A DNA stretch of 64,000 nt, taken from NCBI RefSeq assembly GCF_000243255.1, contig NZ_CM001436.1, forward strand, positions 2,526,635 through 2,590,634, in the 5' to 3' direction. The stretch is from Methanoplanus limicola DSM 2279 (lineage in GTDB: Archaea; Halobacteriota; Methanomicrobia; Methanomicrobiales; Methanomicrobiaceae). Shown one piece after another: positions 42,793 through 52,189 of the stretch. A program made the position numbers and the translations under genes. The notes beneath the pieces are model-generated. The model did no database searches and was not told where the DNA came from. It saw only the letters and a list, made by a program, of their open reading frames with translations. Each line of letters starts with the position of its first letter. The first letter of the stretch is position 1.

Positions 42793-43563
42793 TTAACTCC
42801 TTTCCAAACTATGTTCTTTAATTATTTCAATGTATTCAACTACTAACCGTTCACTCATCTCAAGAAGTAGAGATATTTTAGTGGGTTCCATCTTACTATT
42901 ATAGAGCATCTGGACTTTCTTGAATGACTTTATGTATCTGTCACATGCATCCTCGGTGTGATTCATCCTTCTTGAAATATCCGGAGTGGGTACATTTTGC
43001 AGAAACATACGGATAATTTCCTTCTTGTGAGTCAGGGATGGTCCAATATCAAGAACCATTCCACAGTATTTCAGAGTGGTTTTATTCTTCTTCTGATACT
43101 CGTTGATTAAATTTGACACTGTAGCTTTACAGATTCCAAGCAAAAGAGCAATATCTGATTGAGTTAGTACTGCTTCCTGCTCGTAAGCCTCATTGATGAT
43201 TCTTACAATTCTCCCAACTCTGACCTCTTTTGCTGAGAATCCATCATTCTTCATTTTGATATCATCTTCATGAACTATTGAAAGTATAACTGGCACTTTC
43301 TTAATGTCAGCTGAACTTTTTGCAGGCCCTGGTTTTTCAAACCGACTTCTGGCAAACCACATTATCTGTCCAACTTCAAGGCTCCAGGGATCATGTGAAT
43401 AATCCTTTACTGTTTTGATCACATCCTCAGTGATCATATTTAGGACACGATCTCCTCCAATGAAGGCATATTCGTCACGAAACAACCTTTTCATTGAATT
43501 TTCCAATCCGATAGTTTTGATATTTTGATTCTGTACTGAGCCTTTCCTGCACGATAAACTCAT
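42793..43563 (-). CDS. DUF1670 protein (copy B)
   Basis: 256 residues. Core from RVGRIVRIINEAYEQEAVLTQSDIALLLGI (helix-turn-helix-like) through LDIGPSLTHKKEIIRMFLQ to ISRRMNHTEDACDRYIKSFKKV and LEMSERLVVEYIEI, the DUF1670 pattern shared with the gene before it. Predicted to bind DNA through two helix-turn-helix units; function unknown, often found near mobile DNA. It overlaps the upstream gene by 4 bases, so the two are co-translated paralogues. Confidence 0.75.
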   Translation of the reverse strand: MSLSCRKGSVQNQNIKTIGLENSMKRLFRDEYAFIGGDRVLNMITEDVIKTVKDYSHDPWSLEVGQIMWFARSRFEKPGPAKSSADIKKVPVILSIVHEDDIKMKNDGFSAKEVRVGRIVRIINEAYEQEAVLTQSDIALLLGICKATVSNLINEYQKKNKTTLKYCGMVLDIGPSLTHKKEIIRMFLQNVPTPDISRRMNHTEDACDRYIKSFKKVQMLYNSKMEPTKISLLLEMSERLVVEYIEIIKEHSLERS

Positions 43564-44432
43564 ACCCCCACCCCCCCTTTTTTCTTCTGGAATTCAATCT
43601 GGATAGGTTCCATTATCTGAGAAATTCGTTCTCTACCAATGTCCTCATATTTGTTGTACAGCTCAAGATATTCTGAAACAACTTTCTCAGACAGATCAGT
43701 TAATTCACGGATTTCTACAGGAGAATAGCCTGACCTATGGAGGAATAGAACTTTTGAAAAGGCTTTGATGTATCTCTTTATTGCATCACCGGTATGATGA
43801 GTTCTAAGTTCTATGTCTGTGTACTCATATCCCTTGAGATATAGTTCAACAATCTGAGTCTTATGGGATATTGTTGGACCTATGTCCTGAATCGCCCCTC
43901 GTGTAGGGATTGTGATTCCTTCTTCCTTTAGCTCCTTTATATCTCTTCTAATACTCCTGACACTGGTCGTAAGCAACAGAGCGAGATCTTCCTGAACCAA
44001 TAATCCGCCCTGATCATATGCTTCATTTGTTAGCCTGACTATCCGGTGTTTTCTCAACCCACTTGGACCACACTCTCTTAAAACTCTTTCATCCTCAGTG
44101 TCAAAAACAGTAAGACTAACAGAAACCTTTCTGAGTTCATCTAACGATTTACCTGGTGGTTCATTAGCACTAACGGGATGATAAACGACCTGGTAATCTT
44201 TCCTAAGATTACCATAGTTCTCATCAATGTGTTCGCGCATCAGATGAACAAGTGATCTGCTTAATGCCTTAGAGAAGCCGTAATCCTCTTTCAGATCAAT
44301 CAGCAACTTCTTTTCATTGGTCTTCTGCCAAGCAGATTTCAAATATTTGACGTCATCTCCGGATTTAGGCACCAAAATACACCACATTAGTATTGCTATG
44401 AAGTGCCTTAAGTATGAGGACATATGTCCCAA
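43560..44432 (-). CDS. DUF1670 protein (copy A)
   Basis: 290 residues from the first ATG; GTG codons near 44375 are possible true starts, since the first 20 residues look unlike the family. RIVRLTNEAYDQGGLLVQEDLALLLTTSVRSIRRDIKEL is a helix-turn-helix, followed by QDIGPTISHKTQIVELYLKG, ELRTHHTGDAIKRYIKAF and LTDLSEKVVSEYLELY. It shares this whole core with copy B. A heteromer is plausible. No transposase is adjacent. Confidence 0.75.
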   Translation of the reverse strand: MGHMSSYLRHFIAILMWCILVPKSGDDVKYLKSAWQKTNEKKLLIDLKEDYGFSKALSRSLVHLMREHIDENYGNLRKDYQVVYHPVSANEPPGKSLDELRKVSVSLTVFDTEDERVLRECGPSGLRKHRIVRLTNEAYDQGGLLVQEDLALLLTTSVRSIRRDIKELKEEGITIPTRGAIQDIGPTISHKTQIVELYLKGYEYTDIELRTHHTGDAIKRYIKAFSKVLFLHRSGYSPVEIRELTDLSEKVVSEYLELYNKYEDIGRERISQIMEPIQIEFQKKKGGVGV

Positions 44433-44444
44433 ATGTAACTACGC

Positions 44445-44648
44445 AAAAAATGATGTTTCACAATTATAGATTAAAGCTTTTAAACCCGACAGAAGGCCTT
44501 CAGGAGCTAAAAAAGAGATAACTCCCCTGAATGATCCAAAATAACATTTCTAATCCAAAAAATTATACTTCCACAGCGGAATTACAGCAACTTTCCGGTT
44601 ATCAAAATCAAACTCATCATCCTGGTCAAATGTCAGGATTACTCCGGA
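44445..44648. repeat. 204-base direct repeat, left copy
   Basis: Nearly the same as 45453-45656 on the same strand. It carries the last 25 codons of the PIN gene and, on the other strand, the last 30 or so codons of the DUF4143 ATPase gene, both cut off from their bodies here. The unit was therefore copied from the right side. Confidence 0.85.
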
Positions 44649-44728
44649 CTAATAAGATAACCTTAAAATTTACACTTCTCCACGCAGCCAAAACGACTAT
44701 CAGGTAAAAGAACATAGAGAATATAATC

Positions 44729-44863
44729 ATGACTGCCGAAGCAAAAAAGCGAATTCACAATCCTGTAACCGGCAAGTACTATGAGGTTCGCCAAAAATCA
44801 AGCAAATATGGAAAGAAAGGTCAGATTAAAGGATTGTGGAGTTCTGCCAAAAACAGAAGCTGA
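44729..44863 (+). CDS. Small basic protein, possible antitoxin
   Basis: 44 residues: MTAEAKKRIHNPVTGKYYEV, then RQKSSKYGKKGQIKGLWSS, then AKNRS. Very basic. Its ATG stands behind ATATAATC. The sequence RxxSSKYGKKGQIKGLW recurs in archaea as a tiny gene before PIN-domain toxins, and here a PIN gene starts about 15 bases later behind AAAGGAG. I infer an antitoxin; the partner is broken. Confidence 0.6.
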   Translation: MTAEAKKRIHNPVTGKYYEVRQKSSKYGKKGQIKGLWSSAKNRS

Positions 44864-44877
44864 AAGGAGAGATATTT

Positions 44878-45529
44878 TATTCAGCCGAAAATATGGTTTA
44901 TTGATACAAATATAATTGCACACTGGATTTTAGGAAGCGGCGGAATCATTAAAAATCTCTGTTTTTCAAATGATTTATCCGAAGAATTCGCAGATGCTTA
45001 TCAGGAGATATAAACCGGCAATCAATCTTATTGATGAAATATTTTAAAAAGGAAACCGGATTTTAAGGATGAATTTTATTTTACATCTATTGCATCAAAC
45101 GAGCTTTTTTCCGCAATCCGGGATGAAATAAGAAGCATTATATTTTTTAAAAACGGAATTCCAATCTCAAGATGGCGCGATTCAAGAAACAATCCTGAGA
45201 TTCCTGAAGAAATTTATCTTGAAACATACAGAATAACTCTTGAATCCTTTGATGTACTATTTAAAAATCATGGAATAACAATAATTCCCGAAGTATCTCC
45301 ATGCGATGAAGATCAATACTGGAGCATATTATCTTCAATATTATTTCTGGTTAGTAATTCAAAAACACAGGATTCAAAGATACTAACGACTGCGATTCTT
45401 AATTGTGCTGATTATTTTATTACTCTGGACAGTCCTCTTATAAAATCCGCCAAAAAAATGATGTTTGACAATTATAAATTAAAGCTTTTAAACCCGACAG
45501 AAGGCCTTCATGAGCTAAAAAAGAGATAA
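44878..45529 (+). pseudogene. PIN-domain toxin, disrupted
   Basis: Begins KIWFIDTNIIAHWILG (first Asp) without an ATG, and stops at a TAA near 45013. After another frame break near 45055 the sequence runs open as DFKDEFYFTSIASNELFSAI (Glu), NSKTQDSKILTTAIL (Asp), YFITLDSPLIKSA (Asp) and ends NPTEGLHELKKR at 45529. All four PIN acidic positions are recognisable over three pieces. It is an inactive ribonuclease of the VapC type with its antitoxin-like gene still open. Confidence 0.75.
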
Positions 45530-45656
45530 ATCCCCAGAATTATCCAAAATAATATTTCTAATCCAAAAAATTATACTTCCACAGCGGAATTACAGCAACT
45601 TTCCGGTTGTCAAAATCAAACTCATCATCCTGGCCAAACGTCAGGATTACCCCGGA
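45453..45656. repeat. 204-base direct repeat, right copy
   Basis: The source copy: it runs from the PIN gene end through the 28-base gap into the 3' end of the convergent ATPase gene. See the left copy at 44445-44648. Recombination between the two would delete the toxin-antitoxin locus. Confidence 0.85.
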
Positions 45657-46868
45657 ATCAAGACCATATTTATCCATTGCCTCGATAAGACCATCTGTTT
45701 CCCGTTTGAAGTTGTCGTCATTTAATTCATAGCATACCTGAAATGCTTTTGTGATCCTGACACCTTCTTTTACCACAAAATCGCATTCATCCTTATCCTT
45801 ATGATAATATAATTCATACCCTCTTCTCCGGAGTTCAATGAATACCAGATTTTCAAGTAACGAGCCTTTGTTTCCTGAAAACTGAAATGAAGCATGTGTG
45901 ATGAAACCATTGTCCACACAATAGACTTTTTTAGGATTTCTCTGCTGTTTTTTCAGTGAATAATCAAATTTATTCAGAACAAAGATGAAGTACGCATCCT
46001 CAAGAGCATTGACAATGGATATAACCGTATTTGGTGCAACCCCAAACAACTCACCAATTTTGTTAAAGGAGGTCTCATTTCCGATATTGGAGAGCATATA
46101 TGTAATAATATTCTTAACCACTCCCTCATCCCGGATTTTATTCCGGACTAAGATGTCCCTGTAGATGATGTCATTTAATAGTGCCTGCAATATCCTCTCA
46201 TCCTTCCGGAGCACATACTCCGGAAAACCCCCGCCACTAAGATACTTCTCAAACTCCGCTGAATTTCTTTCCTTCTCTTTAGCCCGGCAAAATTCATCAA
46301 AATCAAACGGAAAAAGTTCATATCTGATATTCCTGCCCGTTAATCTTGTTCCAGGTTCACTGCTCATCAGGGTTGCATTTGAACCTGTGATGAATACCTT
46401 TTTGCCTGAATCAAGCAGTGACCGGACATATATCTCCCAGCCTTTTACATTCTGTATCTCATCTAAAAAGTAGATTTCAGACAGTCCCAGCTCTTTTAGG
46501 AAGATATCCTCAAGCTTCTCAAAATCCTTCAGCTCAAAGGATGCCAGACGGATATCCTCAAAATGGATATAATATACCGGTTTTTTCCCGGAAAGATACT
46601 GCCTTAAGAGTGTGGACTTGCCACATCTCCGGATGCCTGTGACAATCGTGGCAAAATTCTTCAGTGGTTCTATGGTGCAGCTCCTCTTAACCCCGGAATT
46701 TTGGTATAACTGCTGATGCTGCCGGAATTGTCCGTTTTGTCTTTTCTGTCCGTTCTGTATACTCTGTAGATTTTGTTTATACTGTATATTCTGTAAGAGA
46801 ATAATTCCCTTTAACTTTGCCTTTTCCATCATGTTCAACAGTTTTGTATTTGATAGCGACATTGCCAA
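45558..46868 (-). CDS. AAA ATPase with DUF4143 domain
   Basis: 436 residues. VTGIRRCGKSTLLRQYL is the P-loop (about residue 75), IYFLDEIQNVKGWE the Walker B, FITGSNATLMSSEPGTRLTGR the sensor region. DUF4143 follows (about 220-435), with a nuclease-like block KDECDFVVKEG near the end. The first 60 residues are Gln/Asn-rich, with repeated QN (KQNLQSIQNGQKRQNGQF), and not part of the family. ATG at 46868 or 46862. Such ATPases are common in archaea, are often in accessory regions, and their role is unclear. Confidence 0.85.
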   Translation of the reverse strand: MAMSLSNTKLLNMMEKAKLKGIILLQNIQYKQNLQSIQNGQKRQNGQFRQHQQLYQNSGVKRSCTIEPLKNFATIVTGIRRCGKSTLLRQYLSGKKPVYYIHFEDIRLASFELKDFEKLEDIFLKELGLSEIYFLDEIQNVKGWEIYVRSLLDSGKKVFITGSNATLMSSEPGTRLTGRNIRYELFPFDFDEFCRAKEKERNSAEFEKYLSGGGFPEYVLRKDERILQALLNDIIYRDILVRNKIRDEGVVKNIITYMLSNIGNETSFNKIGELFGVAPNTVISIVNALEDAYFIFVLNKFDYSLKKQQRNPKKVYCVDNGFITHASFQFSGNKGSLLENLVFIELRRRGYELYYHKDKDECDFVVKEGVRITKAFQVCYELNDDNFKRETDGLIEAMDKYGLDSGVILTFGQDDEFDFDNRKVAVIPLWKYNFLD

Positions 46869-47358
46869 TTGTGCATTTAAAATATAGGAATCTGTTCATT
46901 AGAAATATAGGAAACTGTGCAGTGAAAACAATTCTATAGCGATAGACATAGATATGCTTTAATGTCAAAAATATGATATTTAAGCTCTAAAATATTCATT
47001 AGATAACAAAAAGAAAAGATTTAATATTTAATAAATCCGACATTAAAATAAGGATAATATTTAATGCGCAATGGATTATTAAATCAAGGATTCAGCAGAT
47101 AATAAATTTGGGGATATGTGGAATTTAAGTTAAATAATCAATCATTATGGCCAAGCCATATTGAATTATTACATTAATAAATATAATATTTTATAAACTA
47201 AAAAATAAAAAAACAGTAAGATTGATAAAATATCTCTTTCACATCAGCAATAGTCCCAATTAGAACTTTATTATCTATTCTTCGTTGAGTTTGAAATATT
47301 TTCAGATATACAAAATATTCCTGAAAATCCTTAGATATTGTCTTAAATAAATGGGGCA
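46869..47358. other. 490-base AT-rich gap before the putative defence operon
   Basis: No gene. Much richer in A and T than the sulfur island. It probably contains divergent promoters for the ATPase and the defence-like operon; TATA-like stretches are too many to choose among. Confidence 0.5.
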
Positions 47359-48987
47359 TTGATTGTGGAATTTGCATATGACAATAAAGAACCTGGTAAT
47401 CAAGTAAAAGTATATGCTAAAGAATTAAAAAAGATCAGAACTGAATCAAGCAGTGAGAAAAGTAAACAGTACACATGTCCTTATTGTGGGGAATATGTTA
47501 AATATTATCATGGAAAAATACAGGAAGCACATTTCAGACACATAAGAGGTTCTTTAATCGCGAAAACATGCGACAAATATGTATCCGGAAATGGAATTGG
47601 CACCTCTAAGGACAGATATCTGTTAGATCAAAAACTGTTAGGATTTCCATTATATATTCGTAAACTTGGAGAAAATTTCAGGTTATTTATTGGGCTTTCA
47701 CCTGTACCAGAAAGCACAATAAATGATGATATAGAATCATCACAGGAAATAATAATTAAGGATCCTAATTATGTACAATTCGATCAAATATATCTCGAGG
47801 ATCTGATAGTTGATGAAATAACATACAAACCTCTGGATTATCTTTACGAAACCTATCATATTGAATACCGCCACAATCCCAATCCGCTTACAAGTAAATA
47901 CGGATGTTTTAAAGAAATTTATGGAATCGAACCGAAAGGCGCCCTCTTTTTTTGCAGCGATATGTTCTCAAGACGTATTGCATTTAACGGAAAAATTACA
48001 ACAGATACATATTACTACTTAGTTATACCCTCAGCAGAAATATTATCCAATAAAAAATTTCTGAGTATTGAATCCTGTAACATATTAGCAGTTAAATCTG
48101 ATTTGCCTGAAGAATGGTTTGTATATAAGATCAAATTTACTGAAATAACTAATGAATCTTCTGAATTTGCAAGAGACTTAAATCTGACTCTGGTTGAAAA
48201 ACCACAAAAATTAACGCCACTGTGGCCTCCACATGTCCAATATGGTAACCAACATATTTACAAAAAAGACTGCCATGCCCATTATCTGTTAGAGTCCCAA
48301 AAATCAGTTGAGAAAGATAAATCTTCAAAAGAAATATTACAACATAAAATTTTAATAAAAATTATTACATTAAACGCACATTTGGACATTCTAAATGTAG
48401 AAGTTAATAAAAATGAAACAAAAATCCCCTTAGAAGAGGATAATACTCAATTTAATCCCGTTACTTCCTGCAAGCCTTCACTTAATATTCCTCCTTATTC
48501 TCCCCCAACAATAGCGATACAGTACGGTAAAAAAGAACTCCAGAATCACGAAGAATTACAAACCACAAAAAACTCCACAATATCCTGCAAATCCAATTAT
48601 AAATGCAGTTTTTGCCATATCCGGAATAATTACCTAAAGACATTGATTACCAATAAATTAACGATACCTCAAATATCAGATATTAAGCCAGGCGATACAT
48701 TCCTCGTCCTCCATGGCCTGGATATTATAAGCAGGATACACTTTCCTCAAAAAAACGAAAAACAATCCAATGAAATAAAAAAAAGTGATAATCAGATGTA
48801 TCAAACTCTTATTCAGCTAAAAGGACAGCAGATAACGACTCCGATAATCCTAAAATATGCATTACAAGACCCCGATGAATATCCCAAAGTTAAATCATAT
48901 ATTCTAAACTCTCTTCGCATAGGTGAAATTCCAAAGCCAGCTTATGACTATATAATTAACAACATTAAAGGAGGAATCTTTAAATGA
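47359..48987 (+). CDS. CoiA-like zinc-finger protein, first gene of the putative defence operon
   Basis: 542 residues from TTG; a GTG two codons on is the alternative. At 40-61 YTCPYCGEYVKYYHG and AHFRH form a CxxC...HxxH zinc site like the start of competence protein CoiA and related nucleases. A second Cys group appears late (CKSNYKCSFC, about 410-420). The middle has no recognised catalytic motif. AT-rich like its partners and overlapping the next gene by ATGA. It may recognise nucleic acid; this is inference. Confidence 0.6.
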   Translation: MIVEFAYDNKEPGNQVKVYAKELKKIRTESSSEKSKQYTCPYCGEYVKYYHGKIQEAHFRHIRGSLIAKTCDKYVSGNGIGTSKDRYLLDQKLLGFPLYIRKLGENFRLFIGLSPVPESTINDDIESSQEIIIKDPNYVQFDQIYLEDLIVDEITYKPLDYLYETYHIEYRHNPNPLTSKYGCFKEIYGIEPKGALFFCSDMFSRRIAFNGKITTDTYYYLVIPSAEILSNKKFLSIESCNILAVKSDLPEEWFVYKIKFTEITNESSEFARDLNLTLVEKPQKLTPLWPPHVQYGNQHIYKKDCHAHYLLESQKSVEKDKSSKEILQHKILIKIITLNAHLDILNVEVNKNETKIPLEEDNTQFNPVTSCKPSLNIPPYSPPTIAIQYGKKELQNHEELQTTKNSTISCKSNYKCSFCHIRNNYLKTLITNKLTIPQISDIKPGDTFLVLHGLDIISRIHFPQKNEKQSNEIKKSDNQMYQTLIQLKGQQITTPIILKYALQDPDEYPKVKSYILNSLRIGEIPKPAYDYIINNIKGGIFK

Positions 48988-51149
48988 ATAACGAAAATTA
49001 CTCATTATGTCTAACTATAATCGAACAGAATAATTATTCTCAATTGCTTAGACTTGCAGATCCCATTGGAAAAGATGGACAAACACTATGGAAATTAGAC
49101 GGGAAAAGCCATAAACTTGATCTTCCGAATATCAAAACAATCAGTATGGATCGGTATCAGGCAAAAAATAACGATTTAGCCATATGGAAATGGGAATTAA
49201 ATCCAGAAGATCAAAAAAAGCAACTGTCAAACCGTACGAATGAAAAGTTTTACGAATTAATATTTTTAGATGATGAAAATATTGACAGCAAGGATGAAAT
49301 AAAAACACGTAAACTTGAAGATCTTATCGATATCCTGATATCAGGATTTAAAATTCCTGAATTCATAACTGATAATTTACTATTAGTCTTTGATAAATCT
49401 AAAAGAGATGGATATATTTGTTTTGATCTTAAAAAATCAGACTACAGTATAGAAAATAATACAATGAAAATTAAGGAGGGTACAACTCTTGAAATTCATA
49501 AAATTCGAGAAGAACTCTGTATTGATACTGATAATTACATCAAAAATGCTACAATAAAAAATTACTATGCTCAAAGGAGGATAATTTACAGAGAGAGAAA
49601 ACTTAAAAAACCTGATGGGCAGTTAAAAATAAAAAGTTTTATCTCTCTCTTCAAAAGTTACTTTGAGGAGATTACTGAAAAGATGAATTATGATGATGAA
49701 CAAAGAAATATTATTAAAAAAACAATATCCAATGCCTTAGATAACAGAGAAGATATTGAAGCATTTTTTAAATTAACCGGTTCAGACAATGAAGAATTTA
49801 TTTTTACCCATAATACAACAAGTAAATTTGAAGAAACTGCTCAGATTATTAAAAAATATGCATCCGATAAAGGGATGAAAAACTTTCTTGAAAGTGTAAT
49901 TGAAAATACTCCGGAATTTAAAGAATATTATCTTGATATATTAAAAGAAGACTATCTGACTGACGAAAAAGAAAAAGCTGAGCAGGAGTTGAAAATTCTT
50001 GAAGAAAAGAAGACTGATCTTCAAAATATCTTTAATAAAAAAGAAAAAGATCTTAATAACGAGCTTAAATCTTTAGAATTAAAAAAAGCTGAAATTACCA
50101 ATGAATATAGGAAAAAAGAAGAAAAAATCACTGAATACAACAACAAAATAAGCAATTTAGAAAATAGAAATGAACAACTCAACAAATATTGTGAAGAAAA
50201 AGTTGAGTCCATTAAAGAGAATACAGGTGCCCTATTAGGTGAAATTGCTGTACTAAAAGGCATCACTCAGAATTCTGCAACTCCAATTCAGGACTATAAT
50301 CTAACTAAGAACTGTTCTAAATCATTTGAAGGAGACAATATATATTCCATAACCAATAAAGAAGATCTTATAGGTGGACTGGAAAAAAATCTTGACAGCA
50401 TCTTAATTCCGGATGAATATAACTCAGGTGAATTAGCCAGATTTATTATTGGCTCTTACCTTTCTAAAACACCTGTTCTCCTAATAGGAAACACATCCCA
50501 GCTTCTGGCTGAAACTATATCCATAACATTCTGTGGCAGAACTTCTGAAATTATCTTTGTTCCTACAGGTTTTAGAAATTATGATGAGTTACTTAACTCC
50601 GTCAGGTCAAGTGAAAGTAATGTAGTATTTATTAAAAATGCAGTTGGATTCTGTGATGAATATATCTACCTCAATCTGATTAAGGATAATCCGGATAAAT
50701 TTCTTCTTTTTTCAGCAGAATTCCAGGATACTATAAGGATACTTCCGGCAGGAATCCTGGGATACATGAGCCTCATTGACTGTGAAAAAATAATACTGCC
50801 TTTTAATTTGAATGAAATTTATGATGATCTAACCCCTGCAAAAATTGAAGAAATGAGCAATGCAGAGTATAATAAAAATCAATATATGAAACTCTACAAA
50901 GAAATATGTGAGCTTTCAGAAGAATCAGGGTTAAAAAACGGCTATAACCTTTTAAGGGCTAAAATTCTCTCAACACTTTTAGGTCCTGAAAAAGAGGAAA
51001 ACAAATCTCTTATCAATATCCTTCTTCCTGAACTGGTTACATACAATCAGATTCAGGAAAACACAGATAATTACCTCGACTATTTACAAACCTTAGATAA
51101 AACAGAGTATTACAAAATAGCAGAAAAACTGTCCGGTGGGGAAAGATAA
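48984..51149 (+). CDS. Coiled-coil protein with a degenerate ATPase-like region
   Basis: 721 residues, ATG behind AAAGGAGGAATC. A helical N-terminal half, a strong coiled coil at about 330-425 (runs of Lys/Glu/Leu heptads), then a region at about 470-620 shaped like an AAA+ core. PVLLIGNTSQLLAETIS stands where a P-loop would be but lacks the GK[ST], and VVFIKNAVGF where Walker B would be. It could be an inactive ATPase acting as scaffold or sensor. No family recognised. Second gene of the operon. Confidence 0.6.
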   Translation: MNNENYSLCLTIIEQNNYSQLLRLADPIGKDGQTLWKLDGKSHKLDLPNIKTISMDRYQAKNNDLAIWKWELNPEDQKKQLSNRTNEKFYELIFLDDENIDSKDEIKTRKLEDLIDILISGFKIPEFITDNLLLVFDKSKRDGYICFDLKKSDYSIENNTMKIKEGTTLEIHKIREELCIDTDNYIKNATIKNYYAQRRIIYRERKLKKPDGQLKIKSFISLFKSYFEEITEKMNYDDEQRNIIKKTISNALDNREDIEAFFKLTGSDNEEFIFTHNTTSKFEETAQIIKKYASDKGMKNFLESVIENTPEFKEYYLDILKEDYLTDEKEKAEQELKILEEKKTDLQNIFNKKEKDLNNELKSLELKKAEITNEYRKKEEKITEYNNKISNLENRNEQLNKYCEEKVESIKENTGALLGEIAVLKGITQNSATPIQDYNLTKNCSKSFEGDNIYSITNKEDLIGGLEKNLDSILIPDEYNSGELARFIIGSYLSKTPVLLIGNTSQLLAETISITFCGRTSEIIFVPTGFRNYDELLNSVRSSESNVVFIKNAVGFCDEYIYLNLIKDNPDKFLLFSAEFQDTIRILPAGILGYMSLIDCEKIILPFNLNEIYDDLTPAKIEEMSNAEYNKNQYMKLYKEICELSEESGLKNGYNLLRAKILSTLLGPEKEENKSLINILLPELVTYNQIQENTDNYLDYLQTLDKTEYYKIAEKLSGGER

Positions 51150-51150
51150 G

Positions 51151-52182
51151 ATGAAAACGGGCATCCATTCAAAAATGGCTGAAGAAATGAAGATAATCCC
51201 CTTCCCAGAAGAAAACGAAGACAGATTTATAGCCCGTGTCATATATTCCGCCCTTTCAGAATGGATAAAAGCGTCAACATTTGACAGGAAAATTGATGAC
51301 CAGGAAGGCGTTACAGAAGATGGCTGCACAAAGCACCACATTACAAGGAAATGCGGAGATATTCTCAAAGGTTTTCTCGAAATATATCCACAGATAGAAG
51401 ACTATTTTTATCCGGAAGATGAAAAAGATCCAAAACCAATTCAGGAAATTCAGAAGAGACTATTTTCAGCAGGGGTATTAGTCTCAGGGATAAATAATAC
51501 TGTTCAGTTATCCCAGAAAAAATATGGATTTGTTACTGATAATCTTTATTTCGAGCGTGGTAACTTCCCTGAAACTGGCAATCAAATATCAGGTCTTGGA
51601 AGTTATATCAATAGGGTTCCTGAAAACTCTTCTACCCAACAATTAGAAGAACTATTCTTCATACCTGATGAAAACGCTGAATCTACCTTTTACAACTTCA
51701 ATAAAAGAATGAAAGGAAAATATACTCCTCTGTCAGAAATTCCGGAAAACTGGAGATTTTTTGACTTTAATTCTAAGAAAAGTTTTTATAAATCATGGAT
51801 ACCCTATTTTGATGAGACAAATAAAATTACAGCATATAAAAACAGTAACAACATTTTAGATTATGGAATTATCAAAAACAATAACGGAACTCTCTCATCG
51901 ATAACATTTCCAAATCATATTGTTGATACAAAAGAGGTCAGAAGATTTCTATACGGCATTAGATCAGCAGAAGGCAATCCCTGTAAGGCCAAATTAACAT
52001 TAATGGGCAAGTCAGTGAATATTGAATTTTATACATCTCTTCCTCAAAGAGAACAAACATTGTTGAACATGATTGCCTGGCCTGTTCGTAGCATGTATGA
52101 CAGAACACAATATACAGCACCTATTGTATTTCTGCCAATAATAAAAAAAATGTTTAAAAATTTGAATGTGGATATAGGGTGA
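51151..52182 (+). CDS. Unrecognised 343-residue protein of the defence operon
   Basis: Starts at the ATG directly after the previous stop (TAAGATG), with GGTGGGGAAAG upstream. Soluble, mixed helix and strand, no membrane helix, no tight Cys or catalytic motif visible. Its stop is 7 bases from the helicase start, so all four genes are one operon. Its constant place between coiled-coil protein and helicase suggests a specific subunit. Function unknown. Confidence 0.6.
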   Translation: MKTGIHSKMAEEMKIIPFPEENEDRFIARVIYSALSEWIKASTFDRKIDDQEGVTEDGCTKHHITRKCGDILKGFLEIYPQIEDYFYPEDEKDPKPIQEIQKRLFSAGVLVSGINNTVQLSQKKYGFVTDNLYFERGNFPETGNQISGLGSYINRVPENSSTQQLEELFFIPDENAESTFYNFNKRMKGKYTPLSEIPENWRFFDFNSKKSFYKSWIPYFDETNKITAYKNSNNILDYGIIKNNNGTLSSITFPNHIVDTKEVRRFLYGIRSAEGNPCKAKLTLMGKSVNIEFYTSLPQREQTLLNMIAWPVRSMYDRTQYTAPIVFLPIIKKMFKNLNVDIG

Positions 52183-52189
52183 TCAATGA

